44,454 nucleotides of DNA from Lachnospiraceae bacterium (lineage in GTDB: Bacteria > Bacillota > Clostridia > Lachnospirales > Lachnospiraceae), in assembly GCA_017615545.1 (NCBI GenBank), contig JAFZZY010000045.1, positions 1 through 44,454 of the forward strand, given 5' to 3'. Positions 8,525 through 15,656 of this stretch are shown piece after piece. Position numbers and translations under genes: made by a program. Numbering within the stretch: position 1 is the stretch's first letter; every line of letters starts with the position of its first letter. A model generated the notes under the pieces. It saw only the letters and a list, made by a program, of their open reading frames with translations, was not told the origin of the DNA and made no database searches.

Positions 8525-9054
8525 AGAAGGTAAAGAAAGTAGAAGATTATGTGCTTACCATCCCGGATTTCCCGGAGCCCGGCATTATGTTCCGTGACGT
8601 TACGTCGATCCTGGCGGACGCTGACGGCCTGAAACTGGCCATCGACGGCATCCTGGATCTTCTGAAGGGCGTGGATTTTGATGTCGTAGTGGGACCGGAG
8701 TCCCGCGGCTTTATCTTCGGCATGCCGGTCGCATATGAATTGCATAAGCCGTTCATTCTGGTGCGTAAGCCCGGAAAGCTTCCTCGCGCGGTGGTATCGA
8801 AGGAATACGAACTGGAATACGGAAAGGGCACCATCGAGATGCACGCGGATTCCATTAAGCCCGGCCAGAAGGTGGTCGTGATCGACGATCTGATCGCTAC
8901 CGGAGGCACGACAAAGGCCATTATCGACCTCATTGAGGAAATGGGCGGCTCCGTAGTGAAATGCGTCTTCCTGATGGAATTAGCGGGCCTGGAGGGCAGA
9001 AAGAAGCTCGAGGGCACCGATGTGGACAGCGTGATCATCTACGAAGGCAAATAA
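8521..9054 (+). CDS. apt: Adenine phosphoribosyltransferase
   Basis: A 177-residue purine-salvage enzyme that makes AMP from adenine and PRPP. The PRPP-binding signature VVIDDLIATGGTTKA and the early FRDVTSIL and GPESRGF segments are typical of Apt, as is the length. I use ATG 8521, with AAGGAG 8 nt upstream, instead of the in-frame ATG 18 nt earlier that has no Shine-Dalgarno. The ATGA overlap with ptsP shows they are on one transcript. Apt next to a PTS component is not a common functional pair, so linkage may only be operonic. Confidence 0.95.
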   Translation: MKKVKKVEDYVLTIPDFPEPGIMFRDVTSILADADGLKLAIDGILDLLKGVDFDVVVGPESRGFIFGMPVAYELHKPFILVRKPGKLPRAVVSKEYELEYGKGTIEMHADSIKPGQKVVVIDDLIATGGTTKAIIDLIEEMGGSVVKCVFLMELAGLEGRKKLEGTDVDSVIIYEGK

Positions 9055-9081
9055 TATCAATAGCTGACTGGGGGAGTAACC

Positions 9082-9999
9082 ATGACGTTACAACAAATGA
9101 AATACCTGCTTGAGGTGGTACGTTGCGGTTCCATCTCCGAAGCAGCAAAAGAACTGTTCATTTCCCAGCCGTCACTTTCGGCGGCCGTGCGTGAAGTAGA
9201 GAAGGAGATGAACATCGAGATCTTCCACCGCACCCCGAAGGGCATGCAGCTCACGACCGACGGAACCGAGCTGTTATCCTTCGTGCGCCCGGTCGTGGAG
9301 CAGAGCAACCTGCTCGACCAGCGCTATAAGGACCGCGGCCCCGCGAAGATGCTGTGCTCAGTCTCGACCCAGCACTATTCGTTTGCGGTCGATGCTTTCG
9401 TCAGCCTGATCTCGCGCATGAACATCCCAGAGTACGAGTTCGCGCTTCGTGAGACGCAGACGGCGAGGATCATCGAGGACGTGGCTGAATTCCGCAGCGA
9501 GATCGGCCTGCTCTACCTGAGCTCGTTCAATGAAAAGGTCATCCTGAAGCGCCTGCGTGAGGGGCAGCTGGAGTTCATTCCGCTATTCACTGCGAAGCCG
9601 CATGTTTTCATTTCGGTCAATCACCCGCTGGCGGCGAAAGAGAGTGTGACCATGGACGACCTCGAACCCTACCCGATCCTTTCGTTCGAGCAGGGCGAAT
9701 GCAACTCCGTCTACTATTCGGAGGAGCTGATGAGCCAGGTACCGCACAGCAAGCACATCCACGTCAGCGACCGTGCGACCCTCTTTAACCTAGTCATCGG
9801 CCTGGGCGGCTACACGATCTCCAGCGGCGTTCTTTCGAGCGACTTAAACGGCGAGAGGATCATTTCCCGCCCGCTCGAGTGCGACGAGGAGATGTGGATC
9901 GGCTACATCAAACACGAAAAGAGCCTGTTAGGCAGCTTCGCGACGCAGTATATCGAGGAATTGAAAGCAGTAATCCAAAAACAAGGATTACGGGCATAA
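9082..9999 (+). CDS. LysR-family transcription regulator
   Basis: A 305-residue LysR-type regulator: an N-terminal winged helix-turn-helix (MKYLLEVVRCGSISEAAKE followed by the LFISQPSLS recognition helix) and a C-terminal effector domain. GGGGGAG precedes the start. It follows apt by 27 nt on the same strand and is last in the run, so it may be co-expressed with purine salvage and PTS genes rather than divergent from a target, as LysR genes often are. The effector and targets cannot be read from the sequence. Confidence 0.88.
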   Translation: MTLQQMKYLLEVVRCGSISEAAKELFISQPSLSAAVREVEKEMNIEIFHRTPKGMQLTTDGTELLSFVRPVVEQSNLLDQRYKDRGPAKMLCSVSTQHYSFAVDAFVSLISRMNIPEYEFALRETQTARIIEDVAEFRSEIGLLYLSSFNEKVILKRLREGQLEFIPLFTAKPHVFISVNHPLAAKESVTMDDLEPYPILSFEQGECNSVYYSEELMSQVPHSKHIHVSDRATLFNLVIGLGGYTISSGVLSSDLNGERIISRPLECDEEMWIGYIKHEKSLLGSFATQYIEELKAVIQKQGLRA

Positions 10000-10004
10000 T
10001 CTAA

Positions 10005-10033
10005 TTGTATTATTAGGACTTAAAACGTAGTAT
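10005..10033 (+). promoter_or_regulatory. Possible promoter of the Rep-like gene
   Basis: TTGTAT (10005-10010) and TAGTAT (10028-10033) have a 17-bp spacer, just after the LysR stop codon. The elements are weak, but spacing and AT-richness are good. Confidence 0.4.
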
Positions 10034-10090
10034 CTGAGTGACGGACGTTATCTGACGGACAATGGAAGACTGATCCGGGGTAGAAATGCT

Positions 10091-10684
10091 ATGGCGAAGG
10101 AAAAAGGTTTTTATCTGAGTATCAAAGATGGCGACCGAGGCGACGACACGGAGGCTTTTATCCGGGCTGCCTTGGCGCACGAGGGAATCCTTCAATGGGC
10201 CTATATCCTGCATGATAAGGAATACTATAACGAGCACGATATGAATATCCGCCGCTTTGGTCTGCAACACGACTGGGCGGATGGTTTTCCCGAGATGGTG
10301 AACTATGCTTCTGCCGAGGAATACATCGAAGAATACATGAATAAACCGCCGTATCTCGGCGATAAAAAGCCAAACCGGTGGTGTATGGTCTGCATCGTCG
10401 CGTCTACGGTCACGGGCGCGGATTTCGCGAAATGGTTCGGCGCCCCGGGGCATTTCCCGCGTCCGATCGACGGCCGTTACTGGATCTCCGAGGCGCTGAA
10501 GGATCTGACCGGGGAGAATAAGCACCAGCGGGCCCTGGACCGTCCCATCTACCCCGACGAGGAGGTACATGCGAACTTCGACTTCAGGGACTACATAACG
10601 AACACAAAAGAGCCCGTGAGCAAACGCGCCAAGGACGGTTTCTGGAGGCGCTGGGCGGACCTCTTTTGGAAAAAGAAAGATTAG
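10091..10684 (+). CDS. Plasmid replication-protein-like (Rep) protein lacking the HUH motif
   Basis: A 197-residue protein resembling rolling-circle plasmid Rep proteins of the Rep_2/RepB type: AYILHDKEYYN early on, KKPNRW in the place of the usual KKPHWH, and a C-terminal ALKDLTGENKHQRALD plus ANFDFRDYI like the Rep segment after the catalytic core. The metal-binding HUH (normally His-x-His) reads RWC here, so nicking activity is doubtful. Start 10091 has only a weak GGGG upstream. It lies alone between LysR and metF with no plasmid or phage genes near it. It may be a domesticated or decaying remnant. The family call is by eye. Confidence 0.6.
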   Translation: MAKEKGFYLSIKDGDRGDDTEAFIRAALAHEGILQWAYILHDKEYYNEHDMNIRRFGLQHDWADGFPEMVNYASAEEYIEEYMNKPPYLGDKKPNRWCMVCIVASTVTGADFAKWFGAPGHFPRPIDGRYWISEALKDLTGENKHQRALDRPIYPDEEVHANFDFRDYITNTKEPVSKRAKDGFWRRWADLFWKKKD

Positions 10685-10706
10685 GGGGAATCCTCTCTAT
10701 AAAATG

Positions 10707-10734
10707 AGCCGGGCGGTTTGCCGCCCGGCTTGTG
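10707..10734. terminator. Bidirectional terminator between the Rep-like gene and metF
   Basis: GCCGGGCGG (10708-10716) and CCGCCCGGC (10721-10729) form a perfect GC-rich stem with a 4-nt loop between two convergent genes. The T-richness is modest on either side, but the position supports a shared terminator. Confidence 0.7.
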
Positions 10735-11598
10735 TTATGCTGTGATCAGATTATACACTGCTTCGTGGATACGCTGGGCCACGAGCGGGGAGTTCATGGT
10801 GTAGAGGTGGATGCCGTCGACATCCTGGCTGATCAGATCGACGATCTGGTCTATAGCGTAGGCGATGCCTGCATCGCGGAGCGCGACGGGGTTGTTCTCG
10901 TAGCGGTTGATCATCTTCACGAACTTATCGGGAAGTTCGACGCCGCAGAGTTTTACCATGCGCTCGATCTGCTTTTTATTCGTGACGGGCATGATGCCGG
11001 CCTCGATGGGAACGTTAATGCCTGCGATGGCCGCACGCTCACGGAAGTTGAAGAAGTGGCGGTTATCGAGGAAGAGCTGGGTGATCAGGTGATTTGCACC
11101 TGCATCCACCTTATGCTTCAGGTGGTGAATGTCGTCTACCATGGTGGGCGCCTCGATGTGACCTTCGGGGTAGCAGGCAGCGATGATGTCGAAGTCTCCG
11201 TGTTCGCGGATGAAGGTGATCAGCTCGTCGGCGTGTTTGAATTCGCCGCGAGGTGCCTCGCCCTCCGGAACGTCACCGCGCAGCGCCAGGATGTTTTCGA
11301 TGCCCTGAGCCTTCAGGCCTTCCAGGATCATGCGCGCGTCCTCACGGGTCAGGTTGATGCCGGGCAGGTGGGCTACGCTCTCGATGCCATAGCGATGCTT
11401 GACGTCCGATGCGATCTGGACCGTCTTACCGCAGTTATTGCCCCCGGCCGCACCGTAGGTCACGCTGATAAAATCGGGCTTCACGAAGGACAGTCCGTCG
11501 AGTGTCTTATATATGGTGTCCTCGGGAGCGTCCGGCTTCGGCGGGAAGATCTCGAGGGAAAAAACTTTGCGTTCTTTAAACAGTTCACTGGTCTTCAT
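10735..11598 (-). CDS. metF: 5,10-methylenetetrahydrofolate reductase
   Basis: A 287-residue cytoplasmic enzyme of the MetF family that reduces methylene-THF to methyl-THF for methionine synthesis. Visible family features include SLEIFPPK at the N-terminus, ISVTYGAAGG, AHLPGINLTRE and LALRGDVPEG. The start has GAGGA about 8 nt upstream. The gene stands alone on the minus strand with its own promoter, convergent with the Rep-like gene and divergent from GH8. In acetogenic Clostridia MetF serves the Wood-Ljungdahl pathway, but no other gene of that pathway is seen here, so methionine synthesis is the safer reading. Confidence 0.95.
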   Translation of the reverse strand: MKTSELFKERKVFSLEIFPPKPDAPEDTIYKTLDGLSFVKPDFISVTYGAAGGNNCGKTVQIASDVKHRYGIESVAHLPGINLTREDARMILEGLKAQGIENILALRGDVPEGEAPRGEFKHADELITFIREHGDFDIIAACYPEGHIEAPTMVDDIHHLKHKVDAGANHLITQLFLDNRHFFNFRERAAIAGINVPIEAGIMPVTNKKQIERMVKLCGVELPDKFVKMINRYENNPVALRDAGIAYAIDQIVDLISQDVDGIHLYTMNSPLVAQRIHEAVYNLITA

Positions 11599-11649
11599 AT
11601 GGTGTCCTCATTTCTGATCAGGCCGCCCTACGACGGCTCTTCGACTATA

Positions 11650-11679
11650 AGTATAGCGGAAAATGCGCGGAAAATCCAA
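11650..11679 (-). promoter_or_regulatory. Promoter of metF
   Basis: On the minus strand TTGGAT (11674-11679) and TATACT (11650-11655) are 18 bp apart, about 50 bp before the metF start codon. Confidence 0.5.
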
Positions 11680-11770
11680 AACATACTCTTTATTACAGGC
11701 CATAGTTTCAACCTATATGGCAGGATTTGACTAAAGAGTGACAAACAAAGGGTGGTTATGGGAGGAGAAG

Positions 11771-11781
11771 CATGATATAAT
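11771..11781 (+). promoter_or_regulatory. -10 element upstream of GH8
   Basis: A consensus TATAAT (11776-11781) lies 45 bp before the GH8 start; the best -35 at the right distance is only TGGTTA (11753-11758). The weak -35 may point to an activator. Confidence 0.4.
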
Positions 11782-11826
11782 ACCGATTAGAACTGAAACA
11801 ACACGAAATGCGAAGGAGGTTTACAC

Positions 11827-12969
11827 ATGAAAGCATTTGAAACGGGCAATTATACGAATTTATTCGCCGAGTACGGCATTCCCCAGGAGGAGATCGACAA
11901 AAAGTTAAAGAGGATCTTCGAGACGTTTTTCTACGGAAGCGAGGAGGAGCGTATCTTCCACCCGGTGGGTGAGGACATGGGCTACCTGGAGGATACCGGC
12001 AACAACGACGCGCGTACCGAGGGTATGAGCTACGGTATGATGTATTGCGTCCAGATGAACATGAAGGAAGAGTTCGACCGCATCTGGAAGTGGGCGAAGA
12101 CCTACATGTACATGGAGGATGGTTTTAACGAGGGTTATTACGCATGGTCCTGCCAGACCAATGGCACGAGAAATGCCAACGGACCGGCGCCGGACGGCGA
12201 GGAGTTCTTCGCGATGAGCCTTTTGTTTGCGTCGCACCGCTGGGGCGACGGCGAGGGCATCTTCAACTATTCGCACGAGGCAAAAGAGATCTTAAGTACG
12301 ATGGTGCATAAAGGCAGCAGCGAGCGCGTAGGCGCGCCGATGTTTAATAACGACAACCACTACATCCTGTTCGTCCCGGGCAGCGACTTCACGGATGCGT
12401 CCTATCATTTGCCGCATTTTTATGAGTTGTTCGCGCTTTGGGCATACGAAGAGGACCGCCCCTTTTTCAAGGAAGCGGCCCGTGCCAGCCGTGAGTATTT
12501 GGCGAAAGCCTGCCACCCCGTGACCGGACTCAATCCGGAGTACGGTGAGTTCGACGGCAGCCCGATGTCGCGCTCATTGCGTTGGACGAACTTCCACCAC
12601 GATTATTTCTACAGCGATTCCTACCGCACCGTGGCAAACATTGCCCTCGATTACGAGTGGTTCGGCATCGACGTCGGTCAGGTCGACGCTGTGCGCCGTC
12701 AGCAGGAATTCATTCTCGAGAAGGAGAAGGAAGACGCGATCGGCATCTACAAGGTCGACGGTGAATTCGTCGAAAAGGGCGTGCTGCATCCGGTGGGCCT
12801 GATGGCAACGACGGCGCAGGGCGCGCTCGCGACGACCGGCGAGCTGCAGAAGACGTGGGTCATGAAGTTCTGGAACATGGAGCTTCGCGACGGCGTTCGC
12901 CGCTACTACGATAACTGCCTCTTCCTGTTTGCCTTTTTGGCACTCAGCGGCAACTACCGCATTTGGTAA
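11827..12969 (+). CDS. rexA: GH8 reducing-end xylose-releasing exo-oligoxylanase
   Basis: A 380-residue enzyme that removes xylose from the reducing end of short xylo-oligosaccharides. The sequence follows GH8 Rex enzymes: GNNDARTEGMSYGMM carries the probable acid Glu65, then a conserved Trp-rich stretch, APDGEEFFAM, and FHHDYFYSDSYRT. There is no signal peptide, so it acts inside the cell on imported oligomers, complementing GH51. GAAGGAGG precedes the start. Its last 16 nt overlap the convergent XRE gene. The symbol follows characterised GH8 Rex proteins, and activity is inferred from family resemblance. Confidence 0.88.
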   Translation: MKAFETGNYTNLFAEYGIPQEEIDKKLKRIFETFFYGSEEERIFHPVGEDMGYLEDTGNNDARTEGMSYGMMYCVQMNMKEEFDRIWKWAKTYMYMEDGFNEGYYAWSCQTNGTRNANGPAPDGEEFFAMSLLFASHRWGDGEGIFNYSHEAKEILSTMVHKGSSERVGAPMFNNDNHYILFVPGSDFTDASYHLPHFYELFALWAYEEDRPFFKEAARASREYLAKACHPVTGLNPEYGEFDGSPMSRSLRWTNFHHDYFYSDSYRTVANIALDYEWFGIDVGQVDAVRRQQEFILEKEKEDAIGIYKVDGEFVEKGVLHPVGLMATTAQGALATTGELQKTWVMKFWNMELRDGVRRYYDNCLFLFAFLALSGNYRIW

Positions 12970-13526
12970 AACACGACTTCCGGAAAACGTTCCGGATCTT
13001 CTTCCACCTGTTTGCAAAACAGTCGGACCATATCGATGAGCAACCGTTGATGGTGCTCGGAAAGCGTACGAAACAGTGCGAGGAGCCGGTATTCCGGTTG
13101 CTCGCATTCGCTTTCTCTTATGATATTTTCCGGTTCGGTTTTGAGGGGGATCAGGGGACTCTCCGGTTCTGACGCGTTGGCTCTTTCGGTCAGACAGAGA
13201 AGAAAATCGGTGGTGGTCGCAAGTTCTCTTGCGAACCGGATGAGCAGGTCCGTACGGAACGGGCAGCTTCCGGTCTCATATTTGGACAGTGTCGAGGATG
13301 TGATCCCGACAGCTTCGGCCAATGCTTTCTGCGTGATCTTCCGTTGTTTCCGCAGATAAGCGACGCGACTTCCCGGTGTGTCCGGGATCGGCAGGGCATC
13401 CGGACTTCGGATCGCCTGCCCGGTTTCTTTCCGCATGCGTTGCCGCATCCGGCTTTGTTCCAATTGTGCCTGTAGGGCCTGAAGAACGCAGTCTGCTGCA
13501 ACAGCGTTTCTAGGCTCGTAGTACAT
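12954..13526 (-). CDS. XRE-family (Cro/CI-like) transcription regulator
   Basis: A 190-residue protein with a helix-turn-helix of the XRE type near residues 55-105: VAYLRKQRKITQKALAEAVG, then ITSSTLSKYETG. The N-terminal 50 residues are rich in Gln and Arg; the C-terminal part is helical with no motif I know. AGGGAG stands 9 nt before ATG. It is convergent with and overlaps the end of GH8, and it is divergent from the serpin operon's terminator region. Its target is unknown. Confidence 0.82.
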   Translation of the reverse strand: MYYEPRNAVAADCVLQALQAQLEQSRMRQRMRKETGQAIRSPDALPIPDTPGSRVAYLRKQRKITQKALAEAVGITSSTLSKYETGSCPFRTDLLIRFARELATTTDFLLCLTERANASEPESPLIPLKTEPENIIRESECEQPEYRLLALFRTLSEHHQRLLIDMVRLFCKQVEEDPERFPEVVFYQMR

Positions 13527-13646
13527 AGTACATCACTCCCTTATTACATTTTTTGATGCACAAATGAAAGATGTTATCATTGTATAAAAATACGGGAAAT
13601 GCCGTACAGTACCGAACGATTATTTTTTCTGCGCCGTTCGGAGCGC

Positions 13647-13677
13647 AAAAGCCCCCGCCGTTGTGGCGGGGGCTTTT
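13647..13677. terminator. Strong terminator of the serpin operon
   Basis: AAAAGCCCCCGCC (13647-13659) pairs perfectly with GGCGGGGGCTTTT (13665-13677) across a 5-nt loop. The A/T flanks make it work in either direction; on the minus strand it closes the three-serpin operon. Confidence 0.85.
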
Positions 13678-13732
13678 GTGTTGCCGCATGAAGGGAGTGC
13701 GGCAGATCTTTTTGGAGGGAATTCTATGACCG

Positions 13733-15652
13733 TCAACGAATATGATTGACCGTTCCGACGAAGATCGGGAGGCCTTGCGTCGTATCCAGGATCATGAATA
13801 CGAACGGACGGTCTAAAACGACTCTTTGCTGGATCATTACGGCTTTCAGACGCATGTCGATCGCGGTTACGGCTGCTGCGCGGGTACCGCCTTCGGTAAC
13901 CTCGATGCGCGTCTTGTGGATCGCCTGGCCGATGTACAGGGAAGTGTCACCGGTCATGCCGGAGAAGTCCGCTTTTACCTGGTCGAAGGCGTCGGTCATA
14001 CCGAGTGCCTGCATGCTATTGTTCAGGAGGTAATCCGCGTCAAATTCAAACTTCGGGAGGTTCACGGAGACCTGTTCCTTAGAAGCATTTTTGTAAAATG
14101 CGGTGTAGTCGGTGCCGGACAGGCTCTTCAAAAGCGCGTCGGCTGTCATACCTTCGTTCGGCAGGAGAGCGGCAAATACGAACGGCGTGTCACGGTATTC
14201 CTTCATGAAGCCCGTGAAGTTGTCGCCGCTTACGTAGTACTCGGCGGTTCCGGCCATCATCTGCGCGGTTTCTTCCTTACCGTCGGCAGCGGTAAATGTC
14301 GCTTCCTTCGTGTTGGAAGTGAAGAACGGTTCCCGCCAGGATGCGTCGAAATACAGCGCATTGAGCAGGATCATCGCAGAGTCCGGTGAGAGATCATCCA
14401 GGATCTTCGGGATCATCTTATTTGTCTTATCGCTGACCCAGTTGTTGATGTCGGTCAGAGCCTTTTCATCAAAAATGGTCTTGTAGACGGCTGCGTCGAA
14501 GTAGTTGATGCTCTTTTTCAAGAAGTCGTCGCGGATGCGTTCGGACATCGAGAAGTTTTCATTGAGCCAGAGCGAATTTGCCGTGGAAAATGTCTTAGGA
14601 GCCTTTTCGGAAAGGTACTTCAGATACGCGGACAGATTCGGGTCGATCTCGTCGATCGTAAGGTCGCTGCACTGCGCCTGCTCCATCTGCTTCAGCGTTT
14701 CATTGGCCGCGCCGTTCGTAGCCATGGTAAAGCAGGTCATAACGGAGAGCGGAGATACGAGGAAGTTTTTATCGCCCTCAGAGGCCTCCAGCATCACCTT
14801 CGACAGGCGCGCCGTGAAGTCCTTATAACTGTCAATGAACTCCGCCGAAACCCGGTTTCCGGGAGCGTAGGCCTCATCCGTGAGCCCCTCGGTCAGCTCC
14901 TGGGCCTGCGTGTTAGCGTTGGGACCAGGATCGAGAAAAGCCACGACATCTTCACGAGAAGGCATCTGCGTGGTCTTGTCGGCAAAGGGGAGAGTTCCAC
15001 AGAAGGATCCCGCCCGGTAGATACCGAAACCGTCGGTTTCCCGGACGATCAGATACGTTTTTTCATTCAACCCCAGGTAGTGGATGGAAGCGTACTCGTT
15101 CTCGCCGAGATTCGGGATCTTATACTTTTGGATGGCAATGTCATAATCGATCATGGTTTCACTCTCGAGACGGTCGATCTGCGGCTCATGGGAGTACCCG
15201 GCGATCCCGCCGGACAGATAGGTGACATCTCCGGTCACTTCCAGCATGGTTCCGGGTTTCACGTCGAGCGCTGATTTATAACCATCACGCAGGCAGTTCC
15301 ACATATCGGTCCCGTAAAAAGCATTTTGACCGCAGAACACGGGAAATGATGTGTTTTTCACAGTCTCGGTATAGAGCTCGTCATTGTTGACAGGGCGTTC
15401 GGTTTCGGGTACGGTCGTCGTCTCCGGTTCGGTCGCCTGGGTCTCAGGCGCTGTCGTGGTCTCGGGTGAGGCCGTAGTTGCCTCGGGAGCAGCTGTTGTT
15501 GTCTCCGGCGCGGTGGTCGTTGCTTCCGGTGCGGCCGTCGTCGCTTCCGGTGCGACCGTCGTGGTTCCGGGCTGCGCAGGGTTACTGCATCCGGTCGCCA
15601 GCAGAGCCGTTGACAGAGCCAGCGTACATAGTTTCATGCCTTTGCGTTTCAT
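13733..15652 (-). CDS. Serpin lipoprotein A, with an extra N-terminal domain
   Basis: A 639-residue secreted lipoprotein. The signal peptide ends in a lipobox-like ATGC (Cys22), then a Thr/Ala/Pro/Glu repeat linker to about residue 90. An unassigned ~170-residue domain follows, then a full serpin fold (LVSPLSVMTCF, NALYFDASW, HKTRIEVTEGG). The reactive-loop hinge GGTRAAAVTA is intact. Counting 17 residues from the hinge Glu puts Lys at P1, which would suit trypsin-like proteases, with an uncertainty of a residue or two. The C-terminus RPFVFMILD is canonical. GGAGGG lies 8 nt upstream of the start, and the preceding serpin ends 4 nt away, so they are one operon. Confidence 0.92.
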   Translation of the reverse strand: MKRKGMKLCTLALSTALLATGCSNPAQPGTTTVAPEATTAAPEATTTAPETTTAAPEATTASPETTTAPETQATEPETTTVPETERPVNNDELYTETVKNTSFPVFCGQNAFYGTDMWNCLRDGYKSALDVKPGTMLEVTGDVTYLSGGIAGYSHEPQIDRLESETMIDYDIAIQKYKIPNLGENEYASIHYLGLNEKTYLIVRETDGFGIYRAGSFCGTLPFADKTTQMPSREDVVAFLDPGPNANTQAQELTEGLTDEAYAPGNRVSAEFIDSYKDFTARLSKVMLEASEGDKNFLVSPLSVMTCFTMATNGAANETLKQMEQAQCSDLTIDEIDPNLSAYLKYLSEKAPKTFSTANSLWLNENFSMSERIRDDFLKKSINYFDAAVYKTIFDEKALTDINNWVSDKTNKMIPKILDDLSPDSAMILLNALYFDASWREPFFTSNTKEATFTAADGKEETAQMMAGTAEYYVSGDNFTGFMKEYRDTPFVFAALLPNEGMTADALLKSLSGTDYTAFYKNASKEQVSVNLPKFEFDADYLLNNSMQALGMTDAFDQVKADFSGMTGDTSLYIGQAIHKTRIEVTEGGTRAAAVTAIDMRLKAVMIQQRVVLDRPFVFMILDTTQGLPIFVGTVNHIR

Positions 15653-15656
15653 AATA

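Noticed and set aside
10732..11730. Open frame on the plus strand across metF
   Set aside because: It is antisense to a clear MetF protein and shows no recognisable domain.
13726..13749. Seven-codon frame on the plus strand behind a GGAGGG site
   Set aside because: Too short to support, and it overlaps the 3' end of a minus-strand serpin gene.
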